Shown: positions 1 through 6,357 of the stretch, piece by piece
Layout: each line of letters starts with the position of its first letter
Position numbering within the stretch: the stretch's first letter is position 1
Assembly: GCA_016762995.1 (NCBI GenBank)
Contig: JAESUT010000142.1
Coordinates: 1 to 6,357, forward strand
DNA from: Gammaproteobacteria bacterium
Lineage (GTDB): Bacteria; Pseudomonadota; Gammaproteobacteria; Pseudomonadales; Pseudohongiellaceae
Reading direction: 5' to 3'
Length of the DNA stretch: 6,357 nucleotides
Notes under the pieces: model-generated
What the model saw: only the letters and a program-made list of their open reading frames with translations
The model's database searches: none
What the model was told of the DNA's origin: nothing
Program-made: the position numbers and the translations under genes

Positions 1-1
1 G

Positions 2-88
2 CGAGTCTTGATTGCTGCGCAATCGATCGAACTGGAGAGTTCAAATCTTCATCCTCGCCCTGAAGGGTGGGTGACTCCTGCTAGTTAG
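2..88 (+). CDS. Possible C-terminal tail of an unidentified gene, cut by the left edge
   Basis: A reading frame is open from the first bases to a TAG at 86-88. It gives 28 residues that end in HPRPEGWVTPAS, a plausible protein tail, but I do not recognise the family. A second plus-strand frame is also open, from base 1 to a TGA at 61-63; it is Ser- and Cys-rich and looks less protein-like. So little sequence is visible that neither frame can be proved coding. If real, the gene would converge on the minus-strand tRNA-Ser. The TAG would lie inside the small hairpin at 75-91. Confidence 0.25.
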   Translation, partial: RVLIAAQSIELESSNLHPRPEGWVTPAS

Positions 89-91
89 GAG
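75..91. other. Small hairpin between the left-edge sequence and tRNA-Ser
   Basis: CTCCT (75-79) pairs perfectly with AGGAG (87-91) around a 7-base loop. It lies where transcripts from the left edge and from the minus-strand tRNA-Ser would meet. There is no T-run on either side, so it does not qualify as an intrinsic terminator. It could be a weak transcript-end or processing structure, or chance. Confidence 0.25.
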
Positions 92-128
92 AACCTGTCT
101 GGGGATGTGAAGGCTGGTGGTCATTATT

Positions 129-218
129 TGGCGGAGGAGGAGAGATTCGAACTCTCGGAGGGCTTTCACCCTCGCTGGTTTTCAAGACCAGTGCATTCGA
201 CCACTCTGCCACCCCTCC
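129..218 (-). tRNA. serT: tRNA-Ser, anticodon UGA
   Basis: This is a complete 90-base class II tRNA read on the minus strand. The acceptor stem pairs GGAGGGG (218-212) with CTCCTCC (139-133) with one G-U pair. The D stem is the short GCA/TGC type. The anticodon arm is CTGGT/ACCAG with TGA at 184-182. The long variable arm is GAGGG/CCCTC, as expected for tRNA-Ser, and the T arm is GAGAG/CTCTC around TTCGAAT. The discriminator is G, and the CCA end is encoded (131-129). It should read UCA and related UCN serine codons. E. coli serT is likewise next to yccA, so the symbol is supported by anticodon and context. The gene is divergent from yccA. Confidence 0.97.
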
Positions 219-233
219 GCGGTACGGTGGAGA

Positions 234-261
234 ATCTTACTATAATCCCTGCCACAGTCAA
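234..261 (-). promoter_or_regulatory. Candidate sigma-70 promoter of tRNA-Ser
   Basis: On the minus strand TTGACT (261-256) is followed after 16 bases by TAAGAT (239-234). That is five of six matches to the -35 consensus and four of six to the -10. Transcription would start near 227, about 9 bases before the mature tRNA 5' end, the short leader expected of a tRNA transcript. A second -10-like TATAGT overlaps it just upstream but lacks a well-spaced -35. Confidence 0.6.
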
Positions 262-298
262 CAGCGTATTGAGCATAAATAGCGGGCAGCGAAATGCG

Positions 299-326
299 TT
301 GATTTTAGGCGGGTTACGCGTATCAT
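299..326 (+). promoter_or_regulatory. Candidate upstream promoter of yccA
   Basis: TTGATT (299-304) and TATCAT (321-326) are separated by 16 bases, with four of six and five of six consensus matches. The -10 sits in an AT-rich stretch. Transcription would begin near 333 and leave a leader of about 130 bases before yccA. It is the better scoring of two promoter-like pairs in the gap between the tRNA and yccA. Confidence 0.4.
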
Positions 327-363
327 TATTTGTATATTTTGCGGCTTATCGCGTCCTAAGCTA

Positions 364-393
364 TTGAAAACACGGGCGGCAGCCTCATATCTT
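364..393 (+). promoter_or_regulatory. Second candidate promoter of yccA
   Basis: TTGAAA (364-369) is followed after 18 bases by TATCTT (388-393), each with four of six consensus matches. Transcription would start around 400 and give a leader of about 65 bases containing the palindrome at 407-417. It is weaker than the pair at 299-326, and sequence alone does not decide between them. Confidence 0.3.
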
Positions 394-406
394 AATAAAG
401 CCTGTA

Positions 407-417
407 GACCTTAGGTC
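407..417. repeat. Short perfect palindrome in the yccA leader
   Basis: GACCT and AGGTC form an 11-base perfect inverted repeat with a single central base. It lies just downstream of the candidate promoter at 364-393 and two bases before another -10-like TATAGT (420-425). The position would suit an operator, but the half-sites are short, I do not recognise the regulator, and chance is possible. Confidence 0.3.
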
Positions 418-465
418 GCTATAGTGAATAGGCTAAACATTATTCAACCCTAGCTGGAGAAAACG

Positions 466-1137
466 ATGAACGAAGTTGAGTTAAATATTGGTCGAAGCCA
501 GGATTCGGCACTATCTATAAACAAGGTAGTTCGCAATACCTACATGCTGCTGTCCATGACTCTGTTTTTCAGCGCGATCTGCGCCACCGCAAGCATGGCA
601 ATGCAGGTCAGCCAAGGTGCTGGTTTTATGATGCTACTTGGCGGCTTCGGAATGACTTTCGTGGTGCGTGCCACAGCAAAATCCTCAAAGGGCCTTGTGG
701 CGGTATTCGTCTTTGCGGGCCTTATGGGAGCGGCGCTAGGGCCAACTATCAACGCTTACCTGATTACCTACGTTAATGGCTCTGCCATCGTTGCTCAGGC
801 ACTTGGCGGCACGGCATTGATCTTCTTGTCTCTGTCAGGCTATGCGCTGACATCGGGTAAGAATTTCAATTTTCTTGGCGGCTTCATCTTCACCGGCATG
901 ATGGTAGTCATCGTGGCAATGATCGCTAACATATTCCTGCAGATACCTGCATTTAGCTTGGCTATTTCATCCGCCGTGATCTTGCTGATGTCTGGCTTCA
1001 TCTTGTTTGACACTAGTCGCATCGTTAATGGCGGCGAGCGTAATTACATCATGGCCACAGTATCTCTGTACTTGAGCATCTTTAACATCTTCGTGCACCT
1101 GCTCCACCTACTGGGCTCGCTCACAGGCAGACAATAA
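466..1137 (+). CDS. yccA: YccA-type BAX inhibitor-1 family inner-membrane protein
   Basis: This 223-residue protein has the family length and about seven hydrophobic helices, near residues 25-46, 52-68, 75-100, 106-127, 136-158, 162-181 and 196-217. Family signatures run in order: KVVRNTYMLLSMTL at 20-33, LGPTINAYL at 91-99, YALTSGKNFNFLGG at 126-139, FDTSRI at 181-186, and NYIMATVSLYLSIFNIF at 193-209. The helix-7 form YLSIFN resembles E. coli YccA rather than the YLDIYN form of other BI-1 proteins. In E. coli YccA is a substrate and modulator of the FtsH protease; the function here is inferred by homology. GGAG at 456-459, six bases before the ATG, supports this start. An intrinsic terminator follows, so it is probably monocistronic. 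E. coli also places yccA beside tusE and serT. Confidence 0.95.
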   Translation: MNEVELNIGRSQDSALSINKVVRNTYMLLSMTLFFSAICATASMAMQVSQGAGFMMLLGGFGMTFVVRATAKSSKGLVAVFVFAGLMGAALGPTINAYLITYVNGSAIVAQALGGTALIFLSLSGYALTSGKNFNFLGGFIFTGMMVVIVAMIANIFLQIPAFSLAISSAVILLMSGFILFDTSRIVNGGERNYIMATVSLYLSIFNIFVHLLHLLGSLTGRQ

Positions 1138-1166
1138 AATCAGGCAATTCTAGCCAATTGAACTCT

Positions 1167-1192
1167 AAACCCCAGCTTGTCTGGGGTTTTTT
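1167..1192 (+). terminator. Intrinsic terminator of yccA
   Basis: AAACCCCAG (1167-1175) pairs fully with CTGGGGTTT (1181-1189) around the loop CTTGT, and the T-run continues to 1192. It begins 29 bases after the yccA stop and ends 46 bases before tusD. It should separate yccA transcription from the tus cluster. Confidence 0.88.
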
Positions 1193-1203
1193 ATTGCCAG
1201 CAT

Positions 1204-1232
1204 TAGTCATAGCAGCCCGCCTGGATTAAACT
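1204..1232 (+). promoter_or_regulatory. Weak candidate promoter of the tus cluster
   Basis: TAGTCA (1204-1209) and TAAACT (1227-1232) are 17 bases apart, each with four of six matches to the sigma-70 elements. A new promoter is expected in the 46 bases after the yccA terminator. A start 7 bases downstream of this -10 would fall on the tusD GTG itself, implying a leaderless message. This is a weak match and an inference. Confidence 0.25.
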
Positions 1233-1238
1233 CGAACT

Positions 1239-1628
1239 GTGAAATTTTCTATCGTTATCTACGCCGCGCCCTACTCCTCGGAATCTGCAGCTACGGCGCT
1301 TCGATTCGCCAAGTCGCTTATTGGCCAGGGCCATGAACTCTATCGGCTATTTTTTTTCGGCGACGGCGTGCATAACGCCTCCAAGCTCACCGTCGTTGCG
1401 CAGGATGAGATAAACCTACAGCAACAATGGAGCGAACTGATCGAGGCGCATAACATCGACTCCGTTATCTGTGTCAGCTCGGCACTACGCCGGGGTGTTT
1501 TAGATCAAACAGAAGCCGACCGCCACGATCTAGGCACGGCAAGTGCGTATGAGAGTTCAGAGGTTGCCGGTCTTGGCCAACTGATCGATGCGACGCTACA
1601 TTCCGATCGAGTGGTTAATTTCGGCTAG
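1239..1628 (+). CDS. tusD: TusD, sulfurtransferase subunit of the TusBCD complex
   Basis: This is a 129-residue DsrE-family protein (E. coli TusD has 128). The start MKFSIVIYAAPYSS, the ALRFAKSLIGQGHE segment and LFFFGDGV (37-44) match the family. Cys78, in IDSVICVSSALRRGV, falls exactly at the position of the catalytic cysteine of E. coli TusD. That cysteine takes sulfur from TusA as a persulfide and hands it to TusE for 2-thiouridine synthesis in tRNA. The gene starts with GTG and has no clear Shine-Dalgarno; the start rests on the family N-terminus. It is first in the tusDCBE cluster, with 3 bases before tusC. A run of eight T (1350-1357) encodes FFF. No dsrAB genes are in view, so a tRNA role is preferred over dissimilatory sulfur oxidation. 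Confidence 0.95.
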   Translation: MKFSIVIYAAPYSSESAATALRFAKSLIGQGHELYRLFFFGDGVHNASKLTVVAQDEINLQQQWSELIEAHNIDSVICVSSALRRGVLDQTEADRHDLGTASAYESSEVAGLGQLIDATLHSDRVVNFG

Positions 1629-1631
1629 GCG

Positions 1632-2021
1632 ATGACAGAAAATACCAACACAACAAGGCCGCCTAGATCGAGTATCACTTTCATTAGTCGCAGCGCACCG
1701 TATGGAAACAACAGAGCTAATTTGTGCCTAGACATGGCCCTCGCCTTCGCTGTGTTCGAACAGGAGGTAAATTACGTTTTCCTAGATGACGGCGTCTATC
1801 AATTGCTTAAAGGACAAGATGCTGCGTCTATTCAGAGCAAGACGCTAGGCAATGCACTTGAGACACTCGCCTTGTACGGTATCGAGAGTGTTTTTGCCGA
1901 TCAGCAATCATTGCTTGAGCGAAACATTGACGTGGCAGATTTACTTCCCGGCACGCAGTTGATCGATAGCGGTGCTGTAGCTAAGCTTATCGAGAGCTCC
2001 GATACGGTATTCAATCTATGA
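1632..2021 (+). CDS. tusC: TusC, DsrF-like subunit of the TusBCD complex
   Basis: This 129-residue DsrF-like protein is about 10 residues longer than E. coli TusC, because of a Thr/Asn-rich extension (residues 1-13) before the conserved strand ITFISRSAPYG. VFLDDGVYQLLKGQD (49-63), ALYGIESVFA (79-88) and the closing VFNL match the family. TusC is a structural partner in the TusBCD hexamer and lacks the catalytic Cys of TusD; its only Cys is residue 32. The ATG lies 3 bases after the tusD stop without a strong ribosome site. The stop overlaps the tusB start as ATGA, so co-translation is likely. The extension could mean the true start is downstream, but there is no in-frame ATG before the conserved strand. 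Confidence 0.93.
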   Translation: MTENTNTTRPPRSSITFISRSAPYGNNRANLCLDMALAFAVFEQEVNYVFLDDGVYQLLKGQDAASIQSKTLGNALETLALYGIESVFADQQSLLERNIDVADLLPGTQLIDSGAVAKLIESSDTVFNL

Positions 2022-2308
2022 CTTGTCTGCATACTATAAACAGAAGCCCAGGCTCTCAGCTATTAAAGAGCTGTCTTAATGTCATTAATGACGGCGATGC
2101 TATCTTGTTCATAGAAGATGGCGTCTATCATTGCAGCTCGCAGGTTCATCTGAAAACCATCATGGATGCAATCAAAGTATACGGCCTGCGCGAAGACATG
2201 CTGGCTAGGTCAACATTGTCCAAATCCATCGATGGCGTAGACCTTATCGACACCGCTCGATTTGTCGAGCTATGCTGCGAGCATGACAAAGTCGTGAGTT
2301 GGTATTAG
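2018..2308 (+). CDS. tusB: TusB, DsrH-like subunit of the TusBCD complex
   Basis: The protein has 96 residues, against 95 in E. coli. LHTINRSPGS near the N-terminus, DAILFIEDGVYH in the first third, IKVYGLREDMLARS in the middle and the C-terminal VVSW all match the DsrH/TusB family. TusB is the smallest subunit of the TusBCD sulfur-relay complex, which works in the cytoplasm upstream of MnmA. The start ATG overlaps the tusC stop by four bases and has no recognisable ribosome site of its own, so translation probably depends on re-initiation after tusC. The DGV turn is shared with TusD and TusC, reflecting their common fold. Confidence 0.93.
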   Translation: MTCLHTINRSPGSQLLKSCLNVINDGDAILFIEDGVYHCSSQVHLKTIMDAIKVYGLREDMLARSTLSKSIDGVDLIDTARFVELCCEHDKVVSWY

Positions 2309-2311
2309 GGT

Positions 2312-2656
2312 ATGACGAGTGCAAACCTGATGGAAATAAATGGTCGCGAGATAGCTTTAGACAAAGAAGGTTATCTAGTTGATCTTGCTGACTGGGACGA
2401 GGACGTCGCTACTTTCCTTGCCTCTCAAGAGCAAATAACGCTAGGGCCCGCTCACTGGGAGGTAATCAACCTGCTGCGCATTTTCTATAACCGCCATCAG
2501 ATGTCCCCCGCCAATCGTGCACTGGTCAGTCTCGTCAGACGCGATCTGGGTCAGGATAAAGGCAAGAGTATTTATCTGATGAAGTTGTTCCGTGGGTCGC
2601 CGGCAAAGACCGCTAGCAAAATTTCTGGGTTACCCAAACCTGAAAACTGCTTGTAG
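2312..2656 (+). CDS. tusE: TusE, DsrC-like sulfur carrier
   Basis: TusE takes persulfide sulfur from TusBCD on its C-terminal cysteine and acts with MnmA in tRNA 2-thiolation. The 114-residue sequence shows the family marks: INGREIALDKEGYL (9-22), PAHWEVINLLR (46-56), FYNRHQMSPANR (58-69) and the tail GLPKPENCL with penultimate Cys113. The second cysteine of DsrC, expected about 11 residues earlier, is Ser102, so this is TusE rather than DsrC. The start is uncertain. The ATG at 2312 lies 3 bases after tusB with AGGG almost touching it, while the ATG at 2330 would give 108 residues, close to the 109 of E. coli TusE. The gene ends 9 bases from the convergent cysG. Confidence 0.95.
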   Translation: MTSANLMEINGREIALDKEGYLVDLADWDEDVATFLASQEQITLGPAHWEVINLLRIFYNRHQMSPANRALVSLVRRDLGQDKGKSIYLMKLFRGSPAKTASKISGLPKPENCL

Positions 2657-2665
2657 CTTTTGATT

Positions 2666-4050
2666 CTAGTTTCGATTAAACCAAGATAGTGATTGCTGCA
2701 GCTTAACGACCTCCCCAATAATGATTATCGTCGGTGCCTGTATGTCTTTCTCCGCAGCGAGAACGGCAATCCTATCCAGATCTCCTACTACTACTCTTTG
2801 ATTCGGAGTTGTTCCTTGCTGAACGACTGCGACAGGTGTGGTTGCAGACATTCCGTGTTTAACAAGTTGCTCACAGATATACCGCAAGCCCGCAAGGCCC
2901 ATGTAGAAAACGAGTGTCTGCTGTTCCTTGACTAAGAGGTTCCACTCAAGCGGCACCCGCCCGTCCTTTGTGTGCCCTGTAAGAAAACGAACAGACTGCG
3001 AATAGTCTCTATGGGTAAGTGGAATTCCAGCATAGCTCGCACAGCCTGATGCAGCGGTGATGCCAGGAACCACCTGAAAAGGAATGCCTGCAGCAGCCAA
3101 CGATTCAAGCTCTTCACCGCCACGTCCGAAGATGAAAGGGTCGCCGCCCTTGAGTCGCAACACCTTCTTACCCTCCTCGGCCAGGCGAACTAACATCTCG
3201 TTTATGGTCTCTTGCGGCACGGCATGATCTGCACTGCGCTTACCTACATAAATTTTCTGCGCATCGGGCCTTAATTTAAGCAATATCTCGGGCGAGACCA
3301 AACGGTCGTAGAGCACAACGTCTGCCTTATGCATGAGCCTAAGAGCACGCAGTGTTAATAGGTCAGGATCTCCGGGGCCGGCACCGACTAGGTAAACCTC
3401 GCCATTAACTCGGTCACGCTGTGGATTCTTCAGCCAATTATCCAGCGCCAATTTCGCCTCATCATCCTGCCCGTTATAAACAAGTTCGGGTATTTCGCTG
3501 TCGAGAACGCTCTCCCAAAAATGAATCCGCTCTGAAATATCCTCAATCTCATTCTTTACTCGGGACCGATACGAGCCAAGTAATTCAGCCAACTTATCCA
3601 TTCGGCTAGGTATCATGGTCTCGTTCAGCTCCTTGAGCTTACGAGTAAGTATTGGCGAACGACCGCCACTGGATATGGCAATGACAACAGGAGAGCGGTC
3701 GACTATTGAGGGCATGATGAAGGAGCATAGATGCGGTTGATCAACTACGTTTACGGGGATATTGAGCTTGGTAGCGATAACGCTAACGCGCTCGTTAATC
3801 GCAAGGTCATCGGTAGCGGCAACGACTAGAACCGCGTTGTTTAGGTCCGCTTCTTCGAATTCTCTTATCCTAATTGTGCAACCGTGAGAGATACAGAGAC
3901 TTCGCAGTTCGCCGCTTAGCGAGACGGCGACGACATGTAGATCTGCTCCAGCGCGGAGCAGCAAATTGGCCTTACGAAGAGCAACTTCCCCACCACCAAC
4001 AAGCACACACTTCTTATCCCTGATATTGAGAAATATCGGAAGAAGGTCCA

Positions 4051-4051
<1 letters not shown>
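2666..4051 (-). CDS. cysG: CysG, trifunctional siroheme synthase
   Basis: CysG makes siroheme from uroporphyrinogen III by two SAM-dependent methylations, NAD-dependent oxidation and iron insertion. The 461 residues match the family length (457 in E. coli). Residues 1 to about 205 are the dehydrogenase/ferrochelatase half: VLVGGGEVALRKA (16-28), the catalytic-base Asp104 and Ser128, both at their Salmonella CysG positions. Residues about 217-455 are the methyltransferase: YLVGAGPGDPDLLTL (220-234), YDR with Asp249, Lys271, GGDPFIFGRGGEE (302-314), VVPGITAA (327-334) and Met384. The ATG shares one base with the serS stop (TAATG), indicating translational coupling. It is last in the crcB-serS-cysG run. 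The product would serve sulfite or nitrite reductase, neither in view. Confidence 0.97.
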
Positions 4052-5352
<1,301 letters not shown>

Positions 5353-5730
5353 TCAGAGCATGACTCGCGTTAACTGCATACCCGCAAATGCGGCGAATAA
5401 GCAAAGCGCGACGCTACTGACGATATAGAAAAGTGCGGTATTGTAGTTGCCTTGTTCGAATAACAAAAGCGCATCTAGGGAGAAAGTTGAAAATGTGGTC
5501 ATAGCACCTAGAAATCCCACGACGATTAGCGGCCGCCAGGATTCTGATAATTGTGCTTTCTCAGCGAGGACTACAAAAAATACACCAATGAGAAAAGAGC
5601 CCAAAATATTGACCGCGAAAGTTCCGAGAGGGAAATTGCTGCCATTGAATCTTTGCACAGCTGTGTGAAGCCAAAAACGAGACACCGCACCAAAGGCGCC
5701 TCCGAAAGCGATTGCTATGTAAGTATTCAC
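5353..5730 (-). CDS. crcB: CrcB/Fluc fluoride ion channel
   Basis: This 125-residue protein has four hydrophobic segments (about 3-22, 34-56, 66-90 and 98-120), as in the CrcB/Fluc family of dual-topology dimeric fluoride channels. Signatures are the N-terminal GGAFGAVSRFWL (10-21), GTFAVNILGSFLIG (36-49) with pore Asn41, and GFLGAMTTFSTFSLD (72-86), which carries the phenylalanines lining the fluoride path. It should expel fluoride across the inner membrane. The start is GTG with no clear ribosome site; the family N-terminus supports it. It lies 51 bases after lolA and 24 before serS. No fluoride riboswitch (crcB motif) is recognisable in that 51-base gap. As a single gene it fits the homodimeric form of the family. 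Confidence 0.95.
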   Translation of the reverse strand: MNTYIAIAFGGAFGAVSRFWLHTAVQRFNGSNFPLGTFAVNILGSFLIGVFFVVLAEKAQLSESWRPLIVVGFLGAMTTFSTFSLDALLLFEQGNYNTALFYIVSSVALCLFAAFAGMQLTRVML

Positions 5731-5781
5731 GGTAACAAATCACTTGTAGGTGTGGAAATTAGTGAAAGAGTTAATGCTAGG

Positions 5782-6357
5782 CTACTGTGCATAGCCGTTC
5801 TCTATCACTTCTATATTCTCCGGAGGAACGAATATAAACTGCGCATCTGCTATCGGCGAATTACGTACCACATTCTCAAAACGCCAAACTGTTTGCTGCC
5901 CATTCTTGCTGTTGAGATAGATTGAATCTAATTCATCGCGGATAAAATTAATAGAAATAAGCTGGTAGACATTGTCAGCCGCACGCGGGGTTAGCTTGAA
6001 TTCATGATGCTCGCTTTGTGTGGAGCTAATAAGGTCAACCGTATAGTCTCCACCGAGTGATTCAATGTTTCCACTAAGCAATTGTGCAGCTAACTCAGAA
6101 CGGCTGCTGTCCCAATCCTCGATGACTACCTGCTCTAGGTCGGGTTGATAATTCCACAACGTACTGCCGTCGGTAACGATCAATTCGGGAAAAGGAGTCA
6201 GCGTTTCCCAATAGAAACCATCTGGCTTCTTTAGCAGCATCAGTATCTCGCTCTCTTCCAGCACGCCACCATCTGATTCGATGATCAATTGCACAACATC
6301 GGCGGCTAGTGTCTCTATATTTCCCAGCAAGGTATCTAGTTGATCAAGAGTAGAGCT
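5782..6357 (-). CDS. lolA: LolA, periplasmic lipoprotein carrier (5' end outside the window)
   Basis: LolA carries outer-membrane lipoproteins from LolCDE to LolB across the periplasm. The frame runs off the right edge: 191 residues are visible, beginning SSTLDQLDTLLGN, so the start codon and signal peptide are missing and a TTG at 6330 is only internal. Family marks include KKPDGFYWET, ELIVTDGSTLWNYQPDLEQV, FKLTPRA and the closing AQFIFVPPENIEVIE. The usual Arg of the KRP motif (Arg43 of mature E. coli LolA) is Lys here (visible residue 44). The visible protein is strongly acidic. It is the most upstream visible gene of the lolA-crcB-serS-cysG block, 51 bases before crcB; rarA, often between them, is absent. 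Confidence 0.9.
   Translation of the reverse strand, partial: SSTLDQLDTLLGNIETLAADVVQLIIESDGGVLEESEILMLLKKPDGFYWETLTPFPELIVTDGSTLWNYQPDLEQVVIEDWDSSRSELAAQLLSGNIESLGGDYTVDLISSTQSEHHEFKLTPRAADNVYQLISINFIRDELDSIYLNSKNGQQTVWRFENVVRNSPIADAQFIFVPPENIEVIENGYAQ

Larger units (their letters stand above)
219..465. other. Divergent intergenic region between tRNA-Ser and yccA
   Basis: This stretch holds no credible gene. A frame at 107-367 on the plus strand runs through the antisense of the tRNA and has no homology that I recognise. What can be supported is regulatory: a minus-strand promoter for the tRNA at 234-261, two candidate plus-strand promoters for yccA (299-326 and 364-393), a palindrome at 407-417 and the yccA ribosome site at 456-459. 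Confidence 0.6.

Noticed and set aside
34..62. tRNA-like segment on the plus strand: a GTTCAAATC T-loop-like element, or a GGAGA/TCTTC arm with a UCA 'anticodon' as in tRNA-Sec
   Set aside because: As a T arm two of five stem pairs fail and no CCA end follows. As a tRNA-Sec anticodon arm there is no matching acceptor, D or T arm at the right distances. Chance resemblance is likelier.
129..145. tRNA 3' end as an occupied integration site
   Set aside because: I looked for a second copy of the tRNA 3' end in the window and found none. No integrase or phage-like gene is present.
107..367. Plus-strand open frame of 86 codons
   Set aside because: It runs through the exact antisense of the tRNA-Ser gene, shows no recognisable protein features and has no supported ribosome site. 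Part of its length is explained by promoter sequence.
2312..2656. DsrC of dissimilatory sulfur oxidation instead of TusE
   Set aside because: Only the penultimate cysteine is present; the second DsrC cysteine position is Ser. No dsrAB genes are in view and the context is tusDCB.
5731..5781. Fluoride riboswitch upstream of crcB
   Set aside because: The 51-base gap before crcB is short and AT-rich, and I cannot find the conserved elements of the crcB RNA motif or its pseudoknot in it.
5551..5925. Plus-strand open frame of 124 codons across crcB and lolA
   Set aside because: It is antisense to two well-supported genes and to the gap between them, and its translation lacks recognisable motifs. 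It is a shadow of the opposite strand's codon use.

Overview
The window looks like a core chromosomal segment of a gammaproteobacterium of moderate GC content. The evidence is a set of genes and adjacencies known from that class: a tRNA-Ser(UGA) gene beside yccA (as serT-yccA in E. coli), a tusDCB-tusE sulfur-relay cluster, and a lolA / crcB / serS / cysG series. I cannot name the genus. Nothing points to a mobile element, phage, CRISPR array or foreign island.

Layout. Positions 1-128 hold at most the tail of an unidentified gene reading rightward off the left edge, plus a short hairpin. A complete tRNA-Ser(UGA) gene is on the minus strand at 129-218, and its promoter is visible at 234-261. 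A 247-base divergent intergenic region (219-465) separates it from yccA (466-1137, plus strand), a seven-helix BAX-inhibitor-1 family membrane protein closed by a strong intrinsic terminator at 1167-1192. The tusD-tusC-tusB-tusE cluster (1239-2656, plus strand) follows 46 bases later, with tiny gaps or a 4-base overlap between genes. It meets a minus-strand block tail to tail across 9 bases. In transcription order (right to left) that block is lolA (cut by the right edge), crcB, serS and cysG.

How the genes work together. TusD, TusC and TusB are predicted to form the TusBCD complex, which passes persulfide sulfur to the C-terminal cysteine of TusE and then to MnmA for 2-thiolation of wobble uridine in tRNA-Lys, -Glu and -Gln. 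CysG makes siroheme, the cofactor of sulfite and nitrite reductases. SerS charges tRNA-Ser, and the window also carries a tRNA-Ser gene. CrcB exports fluoride, LolA shuttles lipoproteins across the periplasm, and YccA is an inner-membrane protein linked in E. coli to the FtsH protease. The catalytic and motif residues I could check (TusD Cys78, TusE Cys113, CysG Asp104/Ser128, SerS motifs 2 and 3, CrcB TTFSTF) are intact, so these genes look functional.

I found no convincing undescribed system. Points worth a second look are modest: the usual rarA gene is absent between lolA and crcB, tusD has no Shine-Dalgarno and may be leaderless, a palindrome lies in the yccA leader, the tusE/cysG convergence has no visible terminator, and LolA has Lys where the family usually has Arg.
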